The notes beneath the pieces are model-generated. The model did no database searches, had not been told where the DNA came from, and saw nothing but the letters and a program-made list of their open reading frames with translations. 64,000 nucleotides of DNA from Cryptomeria japonica (taxonomy: Eukaryota > Streptophyta > Pinopsida > Cupressales > Cupressaceae): NCBI RefSeq assembly GCF_030272615.1, contig NC_081412.1, positions 670,246,852 through 670,310,851 on the forward strand, given 5' to 3'. Both the position numbers and the translations under genes were made by a program. Numbering within the stretch: the stretch's first letter is position 1; each line of letters opens with the position of its first letter. This document shows, in pieces, positions 48,017 to 61,150 of the stretch.

Positions 48017-51000
48017 TTAGTTCACCTCTCGAAGGGGAAACACCCCTAATTCACCTCTTAAATAGGTAAATGTAGCCTTTGGTAGAGGCATGGTGAATAT
48101 ATCTGCTAATTGCTCCTTACTGGAAACATGTTCCAATACAACCTCTTTGTTATGAACTTTCTCCCTCAAGAAATGATACTTGTGCTCGAAGTGCTTGGTT
48201 CTAGCATGCAATACCAAATTCTTGGAAATATTAATTGCACTTGTGTTATCATAAAATATACTCACCGGTTTAGATATAGGTACTTTGAAACCACTTAATA
48301 CATGCTTCACCCAAATTGTCTAAGTACAATTCATAAATGCTACTGTATATTCTACTTTTGTTGTGGACTGAGAAATACAACTCTGCTTCTTGCTCATCCA
48401 TGAGACTAGTCTACCACCAAGAAAGAATGCACCACCAGTTGTGCTCTTCCAGTCATTCACATTACCAGCCTAATCGGCATCGATAAACACTTTGAGATTG
48501 AAGTCATTATTGTATGGATACCACAATCCATAATCTATAGTTCCCTTCAGATATCTAAGAATCCGCTTAACTGCTACCAAGTGGGATTCTCTTGGAATTT
48601 TCTGAAAATGTGCAACAATGCCCACTGCATGTGAAATGTTTGGTCTGCTTTGTATGACATAGTGCAATTTATCAATCATTGACCGGTATTCCTTCTTATT
48701 CAACAATGTTGAATCATCTTCTTTTGACAATTTACAACCGGTCATCATCAGTGTACCAACCGGTTTGTTGTCTTCCATGCCAAAGGACTTCAACACCTCT
48801 TTTACATACTTGGACTGAGTGATAAAGATACCATCTTTCATTTGTTAAATCTATAGTCCAATGAAGAACTTAATCTCTCTGATTAGTGACATCTCAAACT
48901 CCTTCTTCATTTCATCTACAAACGCATGGCTCATCTTATCATCTCCACCAAAAATTATGTCATCAACAAACACTTCACAGATCAGAATTTGATCTCCTTC
49001 TGACTTTAGATAGATATTGCTATCTTCACTTGTTATTTCACATCCAATCTTCATAAGATGGGAGTGTCATTCATACCATTCTCTTGGTGCTTGCTTCAAT
49101 CCATACAAGGCTTTATGTAGCCTACACACCATATCATTGTCTTATGATAGGGCAAACCCATCTGGTTTCTCTATATACACTTCTTCTTCAAGTATTACAT
49201 TCAGGAATGCAGATTTTACATCCATCTGATACACTTTAAATCCCTTGAAGGCTACCTATGCAAGTAGCATTTGAACTCCTTCCAATCTAGCTACTGGAGC
49301 AAAGGTTTCTCCATAGTTTTCTCCTTCTTCTTGAGCATATCCCTTACATACCAATCTTGCTTTGTTTCTTACCATTGTGTCATCTTCATTCAGCTTGTTT
49401 CTAAAAACCTATTTGGTGCCAATAACATTTTTGTGCTCAAGTCTAGGTACCAAAGACCATGTACCATTCTTTTCTATCTGGTCCAGTTCCTCTTCCATAG
49501 CCTTAATACAGTCTTCATCTTTGTGTGCCTCTTTAAATGTTTTGGGCTCAAATTCAGAAACCATGCAAGAATTCACTTTGACCTTTCTTCTTGTAAGTAT
49601 TCCTTCATCCTTATCCCCTATGATTTTCTTTGGATCATAATGTAGATTTACATACCTAGGAATGATCTTAGCCGATTCCTCTTTCTTTTCCTCTTCATCC
49701 CCATCTTCATCTTTATCTACCTCAACATCTACTGGTGTAGGAGCATTGTTACTTGTACTTGGTTGTTTTGCAATCGGTTCCTAGAAGGTTACACCCAGTT
49801 CATCTACCACTCGCTCACTGTCAGTTTCCTCAGGTTTCTCAGAGTTTTCATAAACTCTAACATTAATACTTTCAACAATTCTCTGATTCCTATTGTTAAA
49901 ACACTTGAGAGCTTTGCTCTTGGTGGAATACCCTAGGAATATTCCTTCATCACATTTTGCATCAAACTTTCTCTGGTGTTCACTTCTCTTGATATAACAC
50001 TTTCTACCAAATACTCTAAAGTATCTTACTACTAGAGTCTTATTGGTCCAATACTCATAAGGAGTTTTATCCTTACCTTTCTTGATGAGTACCCGGTTCA
50101 TAGTGTATACTGCAGTGCTCACCGCTTCTCTCCAAAAAGTGTGAGCAACCTTCCCTTGAATCAGCATCATTTTAGATGCTTCAACTACAGTCTGGTTGTT
50201 CCTTTCTACTAGGCCATTCTATTGTGGAGTGTGGGGGGTAGACCATTGCCTCTTGATGTCATTCTCTTCATAGTACTTATTAAATTCACCAGAATTGAAC
50301 TCACCTCCTTGGTCGGATCTAAGGCATTTAATCCTCTTATGGCTTTCCTTTTCAACTAGTGCTCTAAAGGCTTTAAACTTTCCAAAAGCTTCAGATTTGT
50401 CTTTCAAGAATGTGACCCACATCATTCTTGAGCAATCATCAGTAAGAATCATAAAGTATCTATCTCCCTGAACACTCCTAGTTTTCATAGGACCACAAAA
50501 ATCAGCATGCACAAGATCAAGTAAATTATCTATTGTGAAAGAATTGCCTTTGAATGTTGAGGAAGACATTTTCCCCAGTTGACATTCTCTGCACAAAGGA
50601 TTCTTTGGTTTGTTCAGCACAGGCAATCCTCTAACTACCTTGATCTTACTGGCCTTCACAATATTATCAAAATTTACATGGCAGAGTCTCCTATGCCATA
50701 TCCAACTATCATCAAACTTAGCCATTAGACATTGACTGATATTTGTATTTAACTGAAATAAGTTACCTTTGGTCTGCATACCGGTGGCCATCAGTTCACC
50801 ACTCTTTCCTTTTATTTTGCACACTCCATCTTTGAATTCCAGAGTGAGTCCTTTATCATTCAGCTAGGCAACACTCAAAAGGTTATTCCTAAGACCTTCT
50901 ACCCAATACACATTATCAGCACTGCTTTTTCAATTTAGAGAGATGGACCCTTTGCCTTTTACCATACATGGTGCATCATTACCGAATCGGACCACACCTC

Positions 51001-52111
51001 CATCGTACTCTTCCAGAGATAGAAACTTTCTCAGGTAACCAGTCATGTGGTGAGAACATCCACTATCAATAATCCACTCATTATAATTATCAAAGCGGGA
51101 GGAAAGAGCCTTCTTGTCTAACACATCTTTCTTAATGGCTATGAACACTATGTCTTTGCTTTCTTCATCTTCTAATTAATCATCAATGACACCTTCATTG
51201 ACTGCAACAAGATAGTTTCTCCTATTTCCTCCTTTGAACTTTTTAAACTTCTCTGGTTTGTCCTTATTATCACTATTAGGATAGTTGACAACAATGTGTC
51301 CTATCCTATTGCAAGAAAAACATTTCGAAGGGAGCTTACCTTTGTATTTTCCAGTTCTCTTAGGATGTCTATTGGCAAGAAGAGCTTCAAACTCCATCAG
51401 GATCTCCTCATCATCCATATCTTTTCTTTGTCTAGGTTCATAGCTAGTACCAACTTCTTTTCCCTTTCTTGATAGTGTAGCAGATGCTCTAAAGGTTGAT
51501 TTAGTCTTCTGAACACTCCCATCATAACTATTTAGCTCATATGCAGTCAACTTAGCAATGATGGAGTCTAGGGATACCTTTGTCTTGTCAATAGATCTCA
51601 ACTCCTAAATAGCAGCAACCCTTATTGCATAGACCAGTAACAAGGATCTCAAAACTTTACTAACAATAGTGGGATCATCTATTGTACCTTCTGCACTCTT
51701 GATGTATCCAACAACAGTTTTAATTCTTATCCCATATTGTTGAATGGTCTCTCCATTAACCATCCGCATGTATTCAAATTTTTCCCTAAGGCCCTCTTCC
51801 TTACCTTGCTTCACATGATCATTACCGCCATAGATAGTCTCCAGAGTATCCCATACATCTTTGGGGTTGTATTTATCCTAAACATCTATAAACTCAATAT
51901 CAGATAGACTACTGATAAGAGCTTCCATGACTTTCCCATTCTCCTGAATCTCTCTTCTTTGATCATCGGTGAGAGTACTGGTAGGGACAACATAATTATT
52001 CTCAAAATAGTTCCAGTGTTGAGCACCCATGCTTTTAATGTAGATCTTCATTATGTCCTTCCATATCTTAAAGTTATCTCTGTTGAACTTAGGACCTTCC
52101 CTCTTCATCAT
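48017..52111 (-). pseudogene. Copia B gag-pol
   Basis: Same order as copia A. Gag starts MMKREGPKFN at 52111 and has the knuckle CFSCNRIGHIVVNY, again with Tyr for the last Cys. Protease has DSGCSHHM; the pre-integrase zinc site is complete here (WHRRLCH, LCRECQ). Integrase has HADFCG and RSDQGGEF with a stop right after TPHTPQ. Reverse transcriptase has MDVKSAF and FVDD; RNase H runs to LADIFTMPLP. About a dozen in-frame stops but few frameshifts; where copia A can be compared, several are CAG to TAG or TGG to a stop. The pol region retains YVIQSRPNISHAVG, part of which copia A has lost. Confidence 0.92.
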
Positions 52112-52168
52112 TAGAATAGGATCTTTTCCTAAAGAGGTTAATCTTATAGCACCGAGGACCTAGAGGAC

Positions 52169-52180
52169 GCTCTGATACCA
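52169..52180 (-). promoter_or_regulatory. Copia B primer binding site (initiator tRNA-Met)
   Basis: Minus-strand TGGTATCAGAGC, two bases from the 5' LTR at 52183. Confidence 0.93.
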
Positions 52181-52182
52181 AT

Positions 52183-53214
52183 TGATGAATAATGATGAAT
52201 AGTAAATACCCAATAGGTACTGAGAGGGGGGGGTGAATCAGTATAGACAAAAATTTCTTTGACAACTTAAACTACAAAGACTGCACTAATTGGCAAACAA
52301 CATCACCAACCTAAACCAAGACAATACCAGTAAAACATAGTAATACTATAAAAGACATAAACCGGTAACACGGATCTTCTCAAAACCTAATACCTCATCT
52401 CAATTTCACTTATATGCTTAAGAAATTAATACATTAGAAATACAATGACCATTATATTAGCATGCATTACCGCTTAACAGAAAACACTAAAACATCACAT
52501 GAAAAAGCATCACACATAACACATTGATTTTTCACGTGGAAACCCAACTGGGAAAAACCACGGCGAGGATGAATACCCACAAGTTGTTCTTGAGCTCTTC
52601 TAAAGTGCGCTCTGTTAGGAGCCTAGTCTGGTTAAAGACTTTAGAACAGGTTCTGCTAGGAACCGATCCTGCTAGGGATCACCCGGTTAAGGGTTGGCTA
52701 AATATCTGGTTAGAGGTGAAAACTCTGTTAAAGTTTACCTCGTAAGAGGATTTGAAGAAATCAACGATTTTGAGTCACTCTGTTAAAGGATTTACAAAAA
52801 TCTTGTTAAAGCTACCCGGTAAAGGGATTTTCCAACTATTGAAATGGTTAGAAGTCAACAGGTAATACACTAATTTGATAACAACACTCAATGCCAAGGC
52901 AGATCCACTTCAGTTCCTTTACATCTACAATCACACTCTGTAAATCTCTACTCACTTCTCTAGTCTGGAAAGAATCACCTCACATACATTCATTTTCCAA
53001 CAACTTCGAATGAAAATCATCATCAACCTTATAGACAAAAATTAGGTCAGTGGCCAAAACCTAAAACCCTAAGCATCTAGGTTAACAATACAGTTGGTCC
53101 AATCCTGACCGTTTAATCACATTACATAGGGTAAAACAATCTTGAACAAATCTCAAGACATTCTGCATTGCCTGTTCTTCACCACTTCTAGAAGCTAATA
53201 ACCCATCATGCATT
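52183..53214 (-). mobile_element. Copia B 5' LTR, first part
   Basis: Matches 33567-34085 and 46883 onward. It is broken after cccatcatgcatt by G2; the uninterrupted copy reads cccatcacgcactctcc at about 47386. Confidence 0.9.
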
Positions 53215-54337
53215 TGTAGACACTTAAAAATAATTATTTTAATTATTTTTAACTCCTCACATAATTAATTAATTAATTATGTTAATTTAAATTCTTCTCA
53301 ATATTAATTAAATATAATTAATATTGTCACTATAGCATGTGATTGAATTATTTAATAAATCAATCCCTTTCTTTATTCTTCTAAAAAATCAAATCCTCAC
53401 AAATCTTCCTCTTAGCTAATTAATTTTAATTAATTAGTTAACCTACATGATTCCTACAAATTATCTTCTTAATTCATCATTAACCTAATAAATTCTTCTA
53501 GAAACTCTCTAAACTCACTTAACATTATTCTTTTAATTTTTTATTCTCTCCACTCATTCTCTCTCCTAGTCAAATTCTCCTACAAATATTAATCCCACCT
53601 AACATTTCCTCTAATCCTCCTCCTAATGAGTCGTTAATGGCTAATCATCATGATTAGCCACAAAGTCAACTCTTTGTCCCTTTCGTCTAGCCACTAGCTT
53701 TAAATGCTCTTTTTCTAGATGAATGTAAGATTTTCGAAATCTCACATTCCTATAGGCATCCACTCTTCCAAGGAATTTTTAATTCTTTTTTATTCCTCCA
53801 ATCCCCATGATATCCTTTTTTGGAGAATTTTTAATTCCTCCAATGCATCTTGTGGAGTGTGGAGATACGAAATGCCTCTAAGGCATATTTCTTGGTCTCC
53901 ACACCCTCTCTTGGACCTTGTGTGAGCTCACAAGTAAATCCTAGCCCTTCATCTCAAATTCATCCTAGCCATTCATTTTTCTCTCCTCTTCCTATAAAAT
54001 TAGGGCTCCATCCCTTCATTCAAAACATCTTGAAATCCAGTAAGCTTATGCTGCCTTTTTGAGCCCAGGAAATCATCTTGGCAACTTGATTATCTCATCC
54101 TTATCATCTCATCCTTATCATTTGTGCACAATATTGGAGATCCATCCACATCCAACAATCAAAGGAGCACATCAAGTGGAGCATTATCAAGGGGCACCTT
54201 CACTTCATCAAGCTCAATCCGAAGGAGAAGGTAAAATAGCAAGGTGAAATGGTCTTTTCATGATATTTTAGCATTTTGCATACTTATTTCGTTATATTTT
54301 GATCATTTGACCTTTCTAACCTATTTTTCCCTTTTCA
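53215..54337 (+). mobile_element. G2 5' LTR
   Basis: Starts TGTAGACACTTAAAAAT and ends cccttttca. Direct repeat of 61859-62961 with few differences. TATA box at 53993. Confidence 0.92.
53993..53999 (+). promoter_or_regulatory. TATA box in the G2 LTR
   Basis: tataaaa, followed by a CT-rich stretch; repeated in the 3' LTR at 62632-62638. Confidence 0.55.
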
Positions 54338-54340
54338 TTT

Positions 54341-54358
54341 TGGCAGACCCAGTGGGAC
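54341..54358 (+). promoter_or_regulatory. G2 primer binding site
   Basis: TGGCAGACCCAGTGGGAC three bases after the LTR. It differs from the E0/G1 site and is not the initiator-Met site; the tRNA is not assigned. Confidence 0.75.
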
Positions 54359-54629
54359 TCACGTCCCTGAGAACTAATGTTTTGTTTTTTTTTAGGTTTT
54401 TGTGAGTTGTGAGACACAGGTTCCAAAATAGCGCGACGACAGAAAAAAAAATTTATATATATATATATCTTTTTCGTAGGTTCCAGAATCATGGCTCTGC
54501 ATTTATGCGCGATAGCTCCTCCTTATTCTGTTCTATTTCTGGTTTTTTCTTATGTTTTTGTTTCTATTGCAGCACGATAGCTCTGTTATGTGATTTGTTA
54601 TTCGATTTGTTGTCTGCTCTGTTTTAGTA

Positions 54630-55330
54630 TAATCTGTGTGAAAGTAGGAAAGTATGCTCTTGTCTATATAGACAATCAGAAATCCAGACCTTTCATTTTT
54701 CTATTCTATATAGCACGACTGTATGCTCTGATGGCAGGAAAGTGTAAAAATAGGAGAGTATGCTCTTATCTATCTAGACAATTAGAAATCCATACTTTTG
54801 ACACTTTTCTATCTATTTAGTGCTATTGTCTGCTCTATTAAATTTGTTTGAAATTTTTAGGCCCTAACTGTAGTTTGCATTTTTTTTTTTCATTTCCTGT
54901 TATCTGCTCTGTTTAAATATAATCTGTCTGACCACAAGAGAGTGTGAAAGTAGGAGAGTATGCTCTTGTCTATCTAGACAATTAGAAATCCGGACCTTTG
55001 ACATTTTTTTTATTCTGTTTAGTGCGATTGTCTGCTCTATTAAATCTAGGGTTTTTGTCTGCTCTGTTAAAATTTAGGGTTTCTGCTCTGTTAAATTTAG
55101 GGTTTTGTTTCAATAAGAGAGATTCTTCAAGATTTGGCAAATCAGACCAAAAGTTTATTGGGTACGAAGCGTTCACTAGTTTTGGACAAAATGAACCTCT
55201 AAATCAGGCAGAGCTACAAAAAGAGAATAATTTTTGTAGCATAAGTGCATCTTTCTGTTCTGTTAAATTTAGGGTTTCTGTTCTGTTAAATCTAGGGTTT
55301 CTATTATGTTAAATCTAAGGTTAAATCTAG
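54630..55330. repeat. Degenerate repeats in the G2 leader
   Basis: A unit containing gagtatgctcttgtctatc and agacaattagaaatcc recurs at about 54650, 54760 and 54955 and again near 56080. Shorter tctgctctgttaaatttagg units recur five or six times at 55028-55320. No coding function seen. Confidence 0.7.
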
Positions 55331-55807
55331 GAGTAAATTTTTTTCTTTTTTTTCGCCATATCTTCTTTATCTTGACTCCATTTTCCTTCAAACTTCACTA
55401 GATTCTTCGCATTGCCATTTTCCACATTTTCTTCCTTGGGGGCCTTATCTCAAAAAACCACTTTTTGAAGCCCAAAATCCCATATTCCTCTATTTTTAGG
55501 GTTTGGCCATAACTTTTTCCCCTTATATCCAATCACCTCCAAATTTTTCTCATATTATCCATCTCCAAATTTTGCTTCTTTGTCCCTCTTGGACAAATTT
55601 TCCCATTCCTTCATCTTTCCTCTAAAATCCTCATTTTACGGTTGCCTATCCCTTGGAAAGTGACAAAAACCTAGTCAAACCCCATTTACCCATCAAAACT
55701 TCCTTCAAATCCACATTTGTCATTAGTAAAAAAAATTTTATTCATGTTTTTCTATTCATTCCCAAAAAATTAAAAAAATTAATATTTTTGTCATTTTATT
55801 GCCTTTT

Positions 55808-55970
55808 GCAGGACGCTTGTTGAAGACTCCATTTTTTTCAAACTACTAATCAACTTGTTTTGTAGGACGCTTGTTGAAGACTCTATTTTTCAAACTACTA
55901 ATCAAGTTGTTTTGCAGGACGCTTTTTGAAGACTCTATTTTTCAAACTACTAATCAAGTGGTTTTGCAGG
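55808..55970. repeat. Triple tandem repeat of about 57 bases in the G2 leader
   Basis: Three copies of a unit starting caggacgcttgttgaagact and continuing tatttttcaaactactaatc, each ending in ttttgcagg or ttttgtagg. Confidence 0.85.
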
Positions 55971-56039
55971 TTGTCTAGTTGATTCAACCAAATATTGTGC
56001 ATTTATTTAAATTAGGCACCTAGATATTAATTAAAATGG

Positions 56040-57090
56040 AATGAATCATTATCTTATGTGTTTTTAAGAAAAGCATAAAGGTAGGAAAGTATGCTCTCGT
56101 CTTACTAGATTATCAGAAATCCAGACCCTCCAACCTTTTCTTGTTTGATTGTGTGTTTACCTCTAGCGGGCTTGCCCTCCCAACTTGCTCTTTGAGAAGG
56201 TAAGAGGAGAACGACCCAAGTGAGTACACCCAGACCTGGGGTTCCCAACTCACTATAATAAATAGGCCATTGACTATGAAAGGGTTAATGGTTGAGGCTA
56301 TATGAGAGTTCACTCTCACATTGGGTGCTTAGTAGGATCCTAGAGATCTCAATCACGCTTGCATGACTACTAAGTTCTTGGTGCTTCGTTGGGCTATAGG
56401 CTTCAATTGCGCTTGCGCAACTTTGAAGGGTAGCTCCTAATGGGAAGACTTACTAAACACCTTGTTCATAGTGGTCAAAAACCTTCTAGTCATTGGTGCA
56501 GGAGGTCGGACCTCCGAAGTGGCCCATATTTTTACGGCCCTTAGTAGAGACACAAAGTTTGCCATGAGGAGTTTTCATGGGAATTGATGCTTGGCTGCCC
56601 CAAAAAGTGAGTGCCATGGAGGGGAGCCAGTGGGGTCAAGCATCTAAGTCTTCGCTTTGGGTAAGCATAGCTGAGAAACCAATTGAGATCCAATGACTAT
56701 TGTCCTTGCCAGCCTTAAGAATGTTGTATATGAGCATGAGTGTCTTTGAGATAATATGCATTTGATCATTGTGTTTGCTTTGTTTGATACATACTTGCTA
56801 AGAGAAGACTAAAAACACATCACTATCCCCAAACACGTTGCAAAAACATTTGTCAAGACACAAACAATTGTCCAAATCATTACCCACACCAAGTCCATTT
56901 TTCATAAGCCCAAGAGAGAAGCTAAGAGTTTATCCTCTACATCAACATTCATGTTTCTCCTTTGAAACACCTGCTATCGTCCAAATCAGGGTGGTCATAT
57001 CCCTTCATACAACTTTCCATTCAAATAGATCCTTCATGTTCATGCCAAAGACACCTAGTCATCAAGTTTTCTTCTAAACCATCACTACCA
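56040..57090. other. G2 leader, GC-balanced segment
   Basis: No open frame of note. Unlike its AT-rich surroundings it is of mixed composition with several short self-complementary stretches (for example ggaggtcggacctcc near 56509). This could be a structured RNA region used in packaging or translation; that is inference. Confidence 0.4.
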
Positions 57091-57105
57091 TACCTTCTTC
57101 ATCAA

Positions 57106-58215
57106 TCATCCTCAAATTTCTTAAGTCCTTTCATCCCAAATTTCTTAGATCCTTTCATCCTCAAATTTCTTAAATCCTTTCATCACAAATTTCTTAAGTC
57201 ATTTCATCCTCAATTTTCTTAAATCCTTTCATCACAAATTTCTCCTCAAATTTCTTAAATTCTTTCATCACAAATTTCTTAAGTCCTTTCATCCTCAAGT
57301 TTCTTAAGTCCTTTCATCACAAATTTCTTAAATCCTTTCATCCTCAAATTTCTTAAGTCCTCTCATCACAAATTTCTTAAGTCCTTTCATCCTCAATTTT
57401 CTTAAATCCTTTCATCACAAATTTCTCCTCAAATTTCTTAAATTCTTTCATCACAAATTTCTTAAGTCCTTTCATCCTCAAGTTTCTTAAATCCTTTCAT
57501 CCTCAAATTTTTTAAGTCCTTTCATCACAAATTTCTTAAGTCTTTTCATCCTCAAATTTCTTAAATCCTTTCATCACAAATTTCTTAAATCCTTTCATCC
57601 TCAAATTTCTTAAATCCTTTCATCCTCAAATTTTTTAAGTCCTTTCATCACAAATTTCTGAAGTCTTTTCATCCTCAAATTTCTTAAATCCTTTCATCAC
57701 AAATTTCTGAAGTCCTTTCATCCTCAAGTTTCTTAAATCCTTTCATCACAAATTTCTTAAATCCTTTCATCCTCAAATTTCTTAAGTCCTTTCATCACAA
57801 ATTTCTTAAATCCTTTCATCCTCAAATTTCTTAAGTCCTTTCATCACAAATTTCTTAAATCCTTTCATCACAAATTTCTTAAGTCCTTTCATCCTCAAAT
57901 TTCTTAAATCCTTTCATCCTCAAATTTCTTAAGTCCTTTCATCACAAACTTCTTAAATCCTTTCATCCTCAAAATTCCTAAATCCTTTCATCACAAATTT
58001 CTTAAGTCCTTTCATCCTCAAATTTCTTAAATCCTTTCATCCTCAAATTTCCTAAATCCTTTCATCCTCAAATTTCTTAAATCCTTTCATCACAAATTTC
58101 TTAAATCCTTTCATCCTCAAATTTCTTAAATCATTTCATCACAAATTTCCTAAGACATTTCATCACAAAGTTCCTAAGTCCTTTCATCACAAATTTCTTA
58201 AGTCATTTCATCAAA
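57106..58215. repeat. 24-bp minisatellite just upstream of the G2 gag start
   Basis: About 46 copies of a 24-base unit that alternates between tttcttaagtcctttcatca plus caaa and a form with cctcaaa. The array ends ten bases before the gag ATG. Its period gives a long FLKSFHHK-type frame, which I treat as spurious. Confidence 0.95.
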
Positions 58216-58225
58216 AATATCATGT

Positions 58226-60206
58226 ATGGTCACAACTCGATCCCAAAAGAAAAAGATGGCTGAAAAACAATATGGCATGCCGGACATTGGTGTCCTATAT
58301 GAAGATCCCATGCAAGATCATACACAAAGTGGGCAACCAAGCGATCAAGATTTCAAAGCCAAAATCTTGACATGGTTAACCAAGATGAACTTTGTCCACA
58401 AGTGCAAACTTTTCTAGCGGATTCTTATAACCAAGAGATGATGGAGAAGTTTATTAAACACAATCCTACTGCACTTCTAAAAACTCTTCTTGAACATGGA
58501 GCTCAACTTCCGCTTGAGTTTAATAGATCCACTCTTGCCCAACAACCACAAGGAGACCTCGCTCCCATACAAAGTGCTGCACCTACTATTCAAACTCAAT
58601 CAATTGTAGCCCCATCAATCATCCAAGCTCAATCAATGCCACCCGCGGTACCTCTCACCATGGTCTCCATCCCACCCTCTTCCTCCTTACCATCCATACC
58701 ACTCTCAAATCTGATCTCATCTATTCTCCAACAAACTTCTATACCACCTCCTTCTATTCAACCACATATTTCTATCCCACAAACTTCCCTTCATCCCCAC
58801 AATGTCGCAAATTTTATCTGGGCCATATTCAATCATGTCACAACAGTTGGTGGATTGCAACCAACTATCACACAAACCCCAGCAACATCGGTCATCACAT
58901 CCCATGTTCCCACCTCCTCATCATATCAATATATTGGTGGTAGTGTACCTTCTTTGGTTCATCCAATTCTTGGGGCAAATACAATTCATCATTATCAAAG
59001 TCCACAACAAGACTTCATCAAGGAAATTCAAGACATGAAGAATATCATCAAGGACATGAAAGGAAAGACTAATAAAAGGAAAGCTTACTCATTCAAATAG
59101 TTTTGCCCTTGTCCTTACGACCTGTCTATATAAGTTGCACGTTATCCCCCAGGATTTGAGATCCCCAAATTCACCAAGTATGAAGGCAAAGGAGACCCCC
59201 GCGACCATGTCCAAGAATTCCATATCTTATGCCAAGAAGTCTCCTATAGTGACCTTTATCTTCGCAGACTCTTTCCCAAGAGTCTCACGGGAGACATCCT
59301 GGCATAGTTCTCATCTTTACCACGAGGTTCCATTGTCTCTTTTCTAGACTTGGCAAAAAAATGTGTGGCCCACTATGCATACAACATGGGTAATGATGTT
59401 TCTATGATGGACCTATATAATACAAAATAGAGGCTCGGAGAAACCTTTGCCAATTTCCTACAAAGATGGTGACATCTCATTAAGAAATTCCAATGGGACA
59501 TGCCAGAACAACATCAAATTGAACTATTTCAAAAGAACTTGGTGTCTGAACTTTCAAGACCTTTAATATCTCAATGTATCAAATCCTTCCAGAAATTGAC
59601 TGATAAGGGCCTCGCCCTCGAACATGTCTTGTTGGAGGAAGGAACCTTGAAACATTACCAGAAGTCATCACAAATTTTTCCTCTTATCATAACGACAAGC
59701 CAAAATTCTAGTCTAAAAACAAAAACATGGTCAATGATGGTGTAACTGATGCAAAGTAGGTCCAAACTGTGACCGCTCCCCCAAAATCCACCACCAATAA
59801 TCATTAATTCAACAACCAAAATCAATCTCAGAAACCTCACAACAATGTTTCAATCCAGGGATGACCACCCTGATCGAATAATAGGACTCTAAGAGACTTC
59901 ACTCCTCTTGTTGAGCCTATTGAAGGGGTGTTTCAAAAACTTGTCCAAGCAGGTGTAGTGGTTTTTCCAATCACTCGCCCGTTTGACCCCAATCAACCTA
60001 AACCAAGATGGTATAATGAAAATGAGTATTGTGAATACCATCGTATCAAGGGACATGATACACAAAGGTGTATGAAACTGAAGATCTACATACAAGATCT
60101 CATTGATAGAGGTGAGATTGAAGTAGCAAATGCAAAACCTGGTAATAACAATGACAAACTCAAAATATACCAAGAACCCTTTCCGAAGCATGATAAAGGA
60201 AAATGA
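58226..60206 (+). pseudogene. G2 gag
   Basis: Starts MVTTRSQKKKMAEKQYG, a typical plant gypsy gag opening. A Pro/Gln/Ser-rich linker (58500-59000) leads to the capsid core at 59150-59700 (KYEGKGDPRDHVQEF, LRRLFPKSLTGDI, FANFLQRW), then a C-terminal segment and the knuckle CEYHRIKGHDTQRC at about 60031-60072. At least four frameshifts and several stops break it. The core is clearly related to the minus-strand gag at 2281-3540. Confidence 0.88.
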
Positions 60207-60289
60207 TCATCATCTAATGCGATGGGTTATGACTACGCTAATCATATAATCAGTTTTGATTTTTTTAGTAGGTCTCATTGATTGAACCT

Positions 60290-60463
60290 ATAGACAATCA
60301 TGTCGATGTCATAACCATCCAAGGAGTTAATCCTCCTTCTTCCCAAAATATTGTACCTATCGGCAAACCTGCTGGGGGCATCTGCATCTCCACAGATTTC
60401 CGAGATCTAAATAAAGCTTGTCCTAAAGATGATTTCCCGCTCCCCAATATAGATTTGCCCTAG
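60290..60463 (+). pseudogene. Reverse transcriptase scrap in G2
   Basis: TDFRDLNKACPKDDFPLPNI, the RT segment also found in G1 at about 38552, preceded by unrelated residues and followed at once by a stop. Protease and the rest of pol are absent, so an internal deletion joined the gag end to this point. Confidence 0.8.
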
Positions 60464-61150
60464 GGATGACTCCTTCCCTCACCTAGCAACCTAATCCTCC
60501 ATCCTAGTTCTAATCTTGGCAAGAGGTATCATTTGTTAGATTTTGGTAGATCTTTTCATATAAACTTGCATCTTTTGCCCTACGACTGCCTGGGTTCTTC
60601 CATATCTAGGTACGTTATGATAGGTGCATACTGGGGCATATTTCATAGTATGGCATGTTTTGGATCCTTCTTGTATAAATCGGCGACCTGATACTAGTGT
60701 TTATCAACACTTACCTTCTCATGTACAAGAGGTATCGGTGTGTTTGAGGGTTTCCTTGCATGAACCCACAACTTTGTATTAGTGTTTCTTAACACTTTCA
60801 TTGTTGTGTGCAAGAAATTCCTCTTTGTCTGCAAAGTCAGTCCACGCCCTGGGTTTCTCATGGAATCTTGATTTCTATAATCAGTGGTGCAAGTCACTCA
60901 GGGCAACATCAAACTAGGTTGTCTCTCCACATTTGTTGTGCACAAATTCTCACCATCATTCCATCAAATCCTAAACTCAATAATCCCATGGAATTCTTAA
61001 TTGCCCCCATTTTCCTCCGCGGTCTCGCATCTTGTATTCTTCTTTCCAAATACCTCACGACTACTTCATATTTCTTCCTCATTTATCCCTTCCACCATAA
61101 TTTTCCTTCCTCTATTTTTTTTCCTCACATAATCAATTATGATTCTGATT
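60464..61150. other. G2 3' region without recognisable gene
   Basis: No supported coding region. A gtgtttatcaacactt or gtgtttcttaacactttc motif occurs twice (60700 and 60781), each near tgcatgaac or tgtacaag. It may be remnant of a region once lying after integrase. Confidence 0.4.

Noticed and set aside
53719-54062. Two small open frames in the G2 LTR, repeated at 62358-62701
   Set aside because: They lie in both LTR copies across the TATA region, so they are untranslated LTR sequence.
57106-58215. CRISPR-like array
   Set aside because: Contiguous 24-base tandem units without unique spacers, in a plant retrotransposon leader. The same applies to the 50-bp array at 61151-61635.
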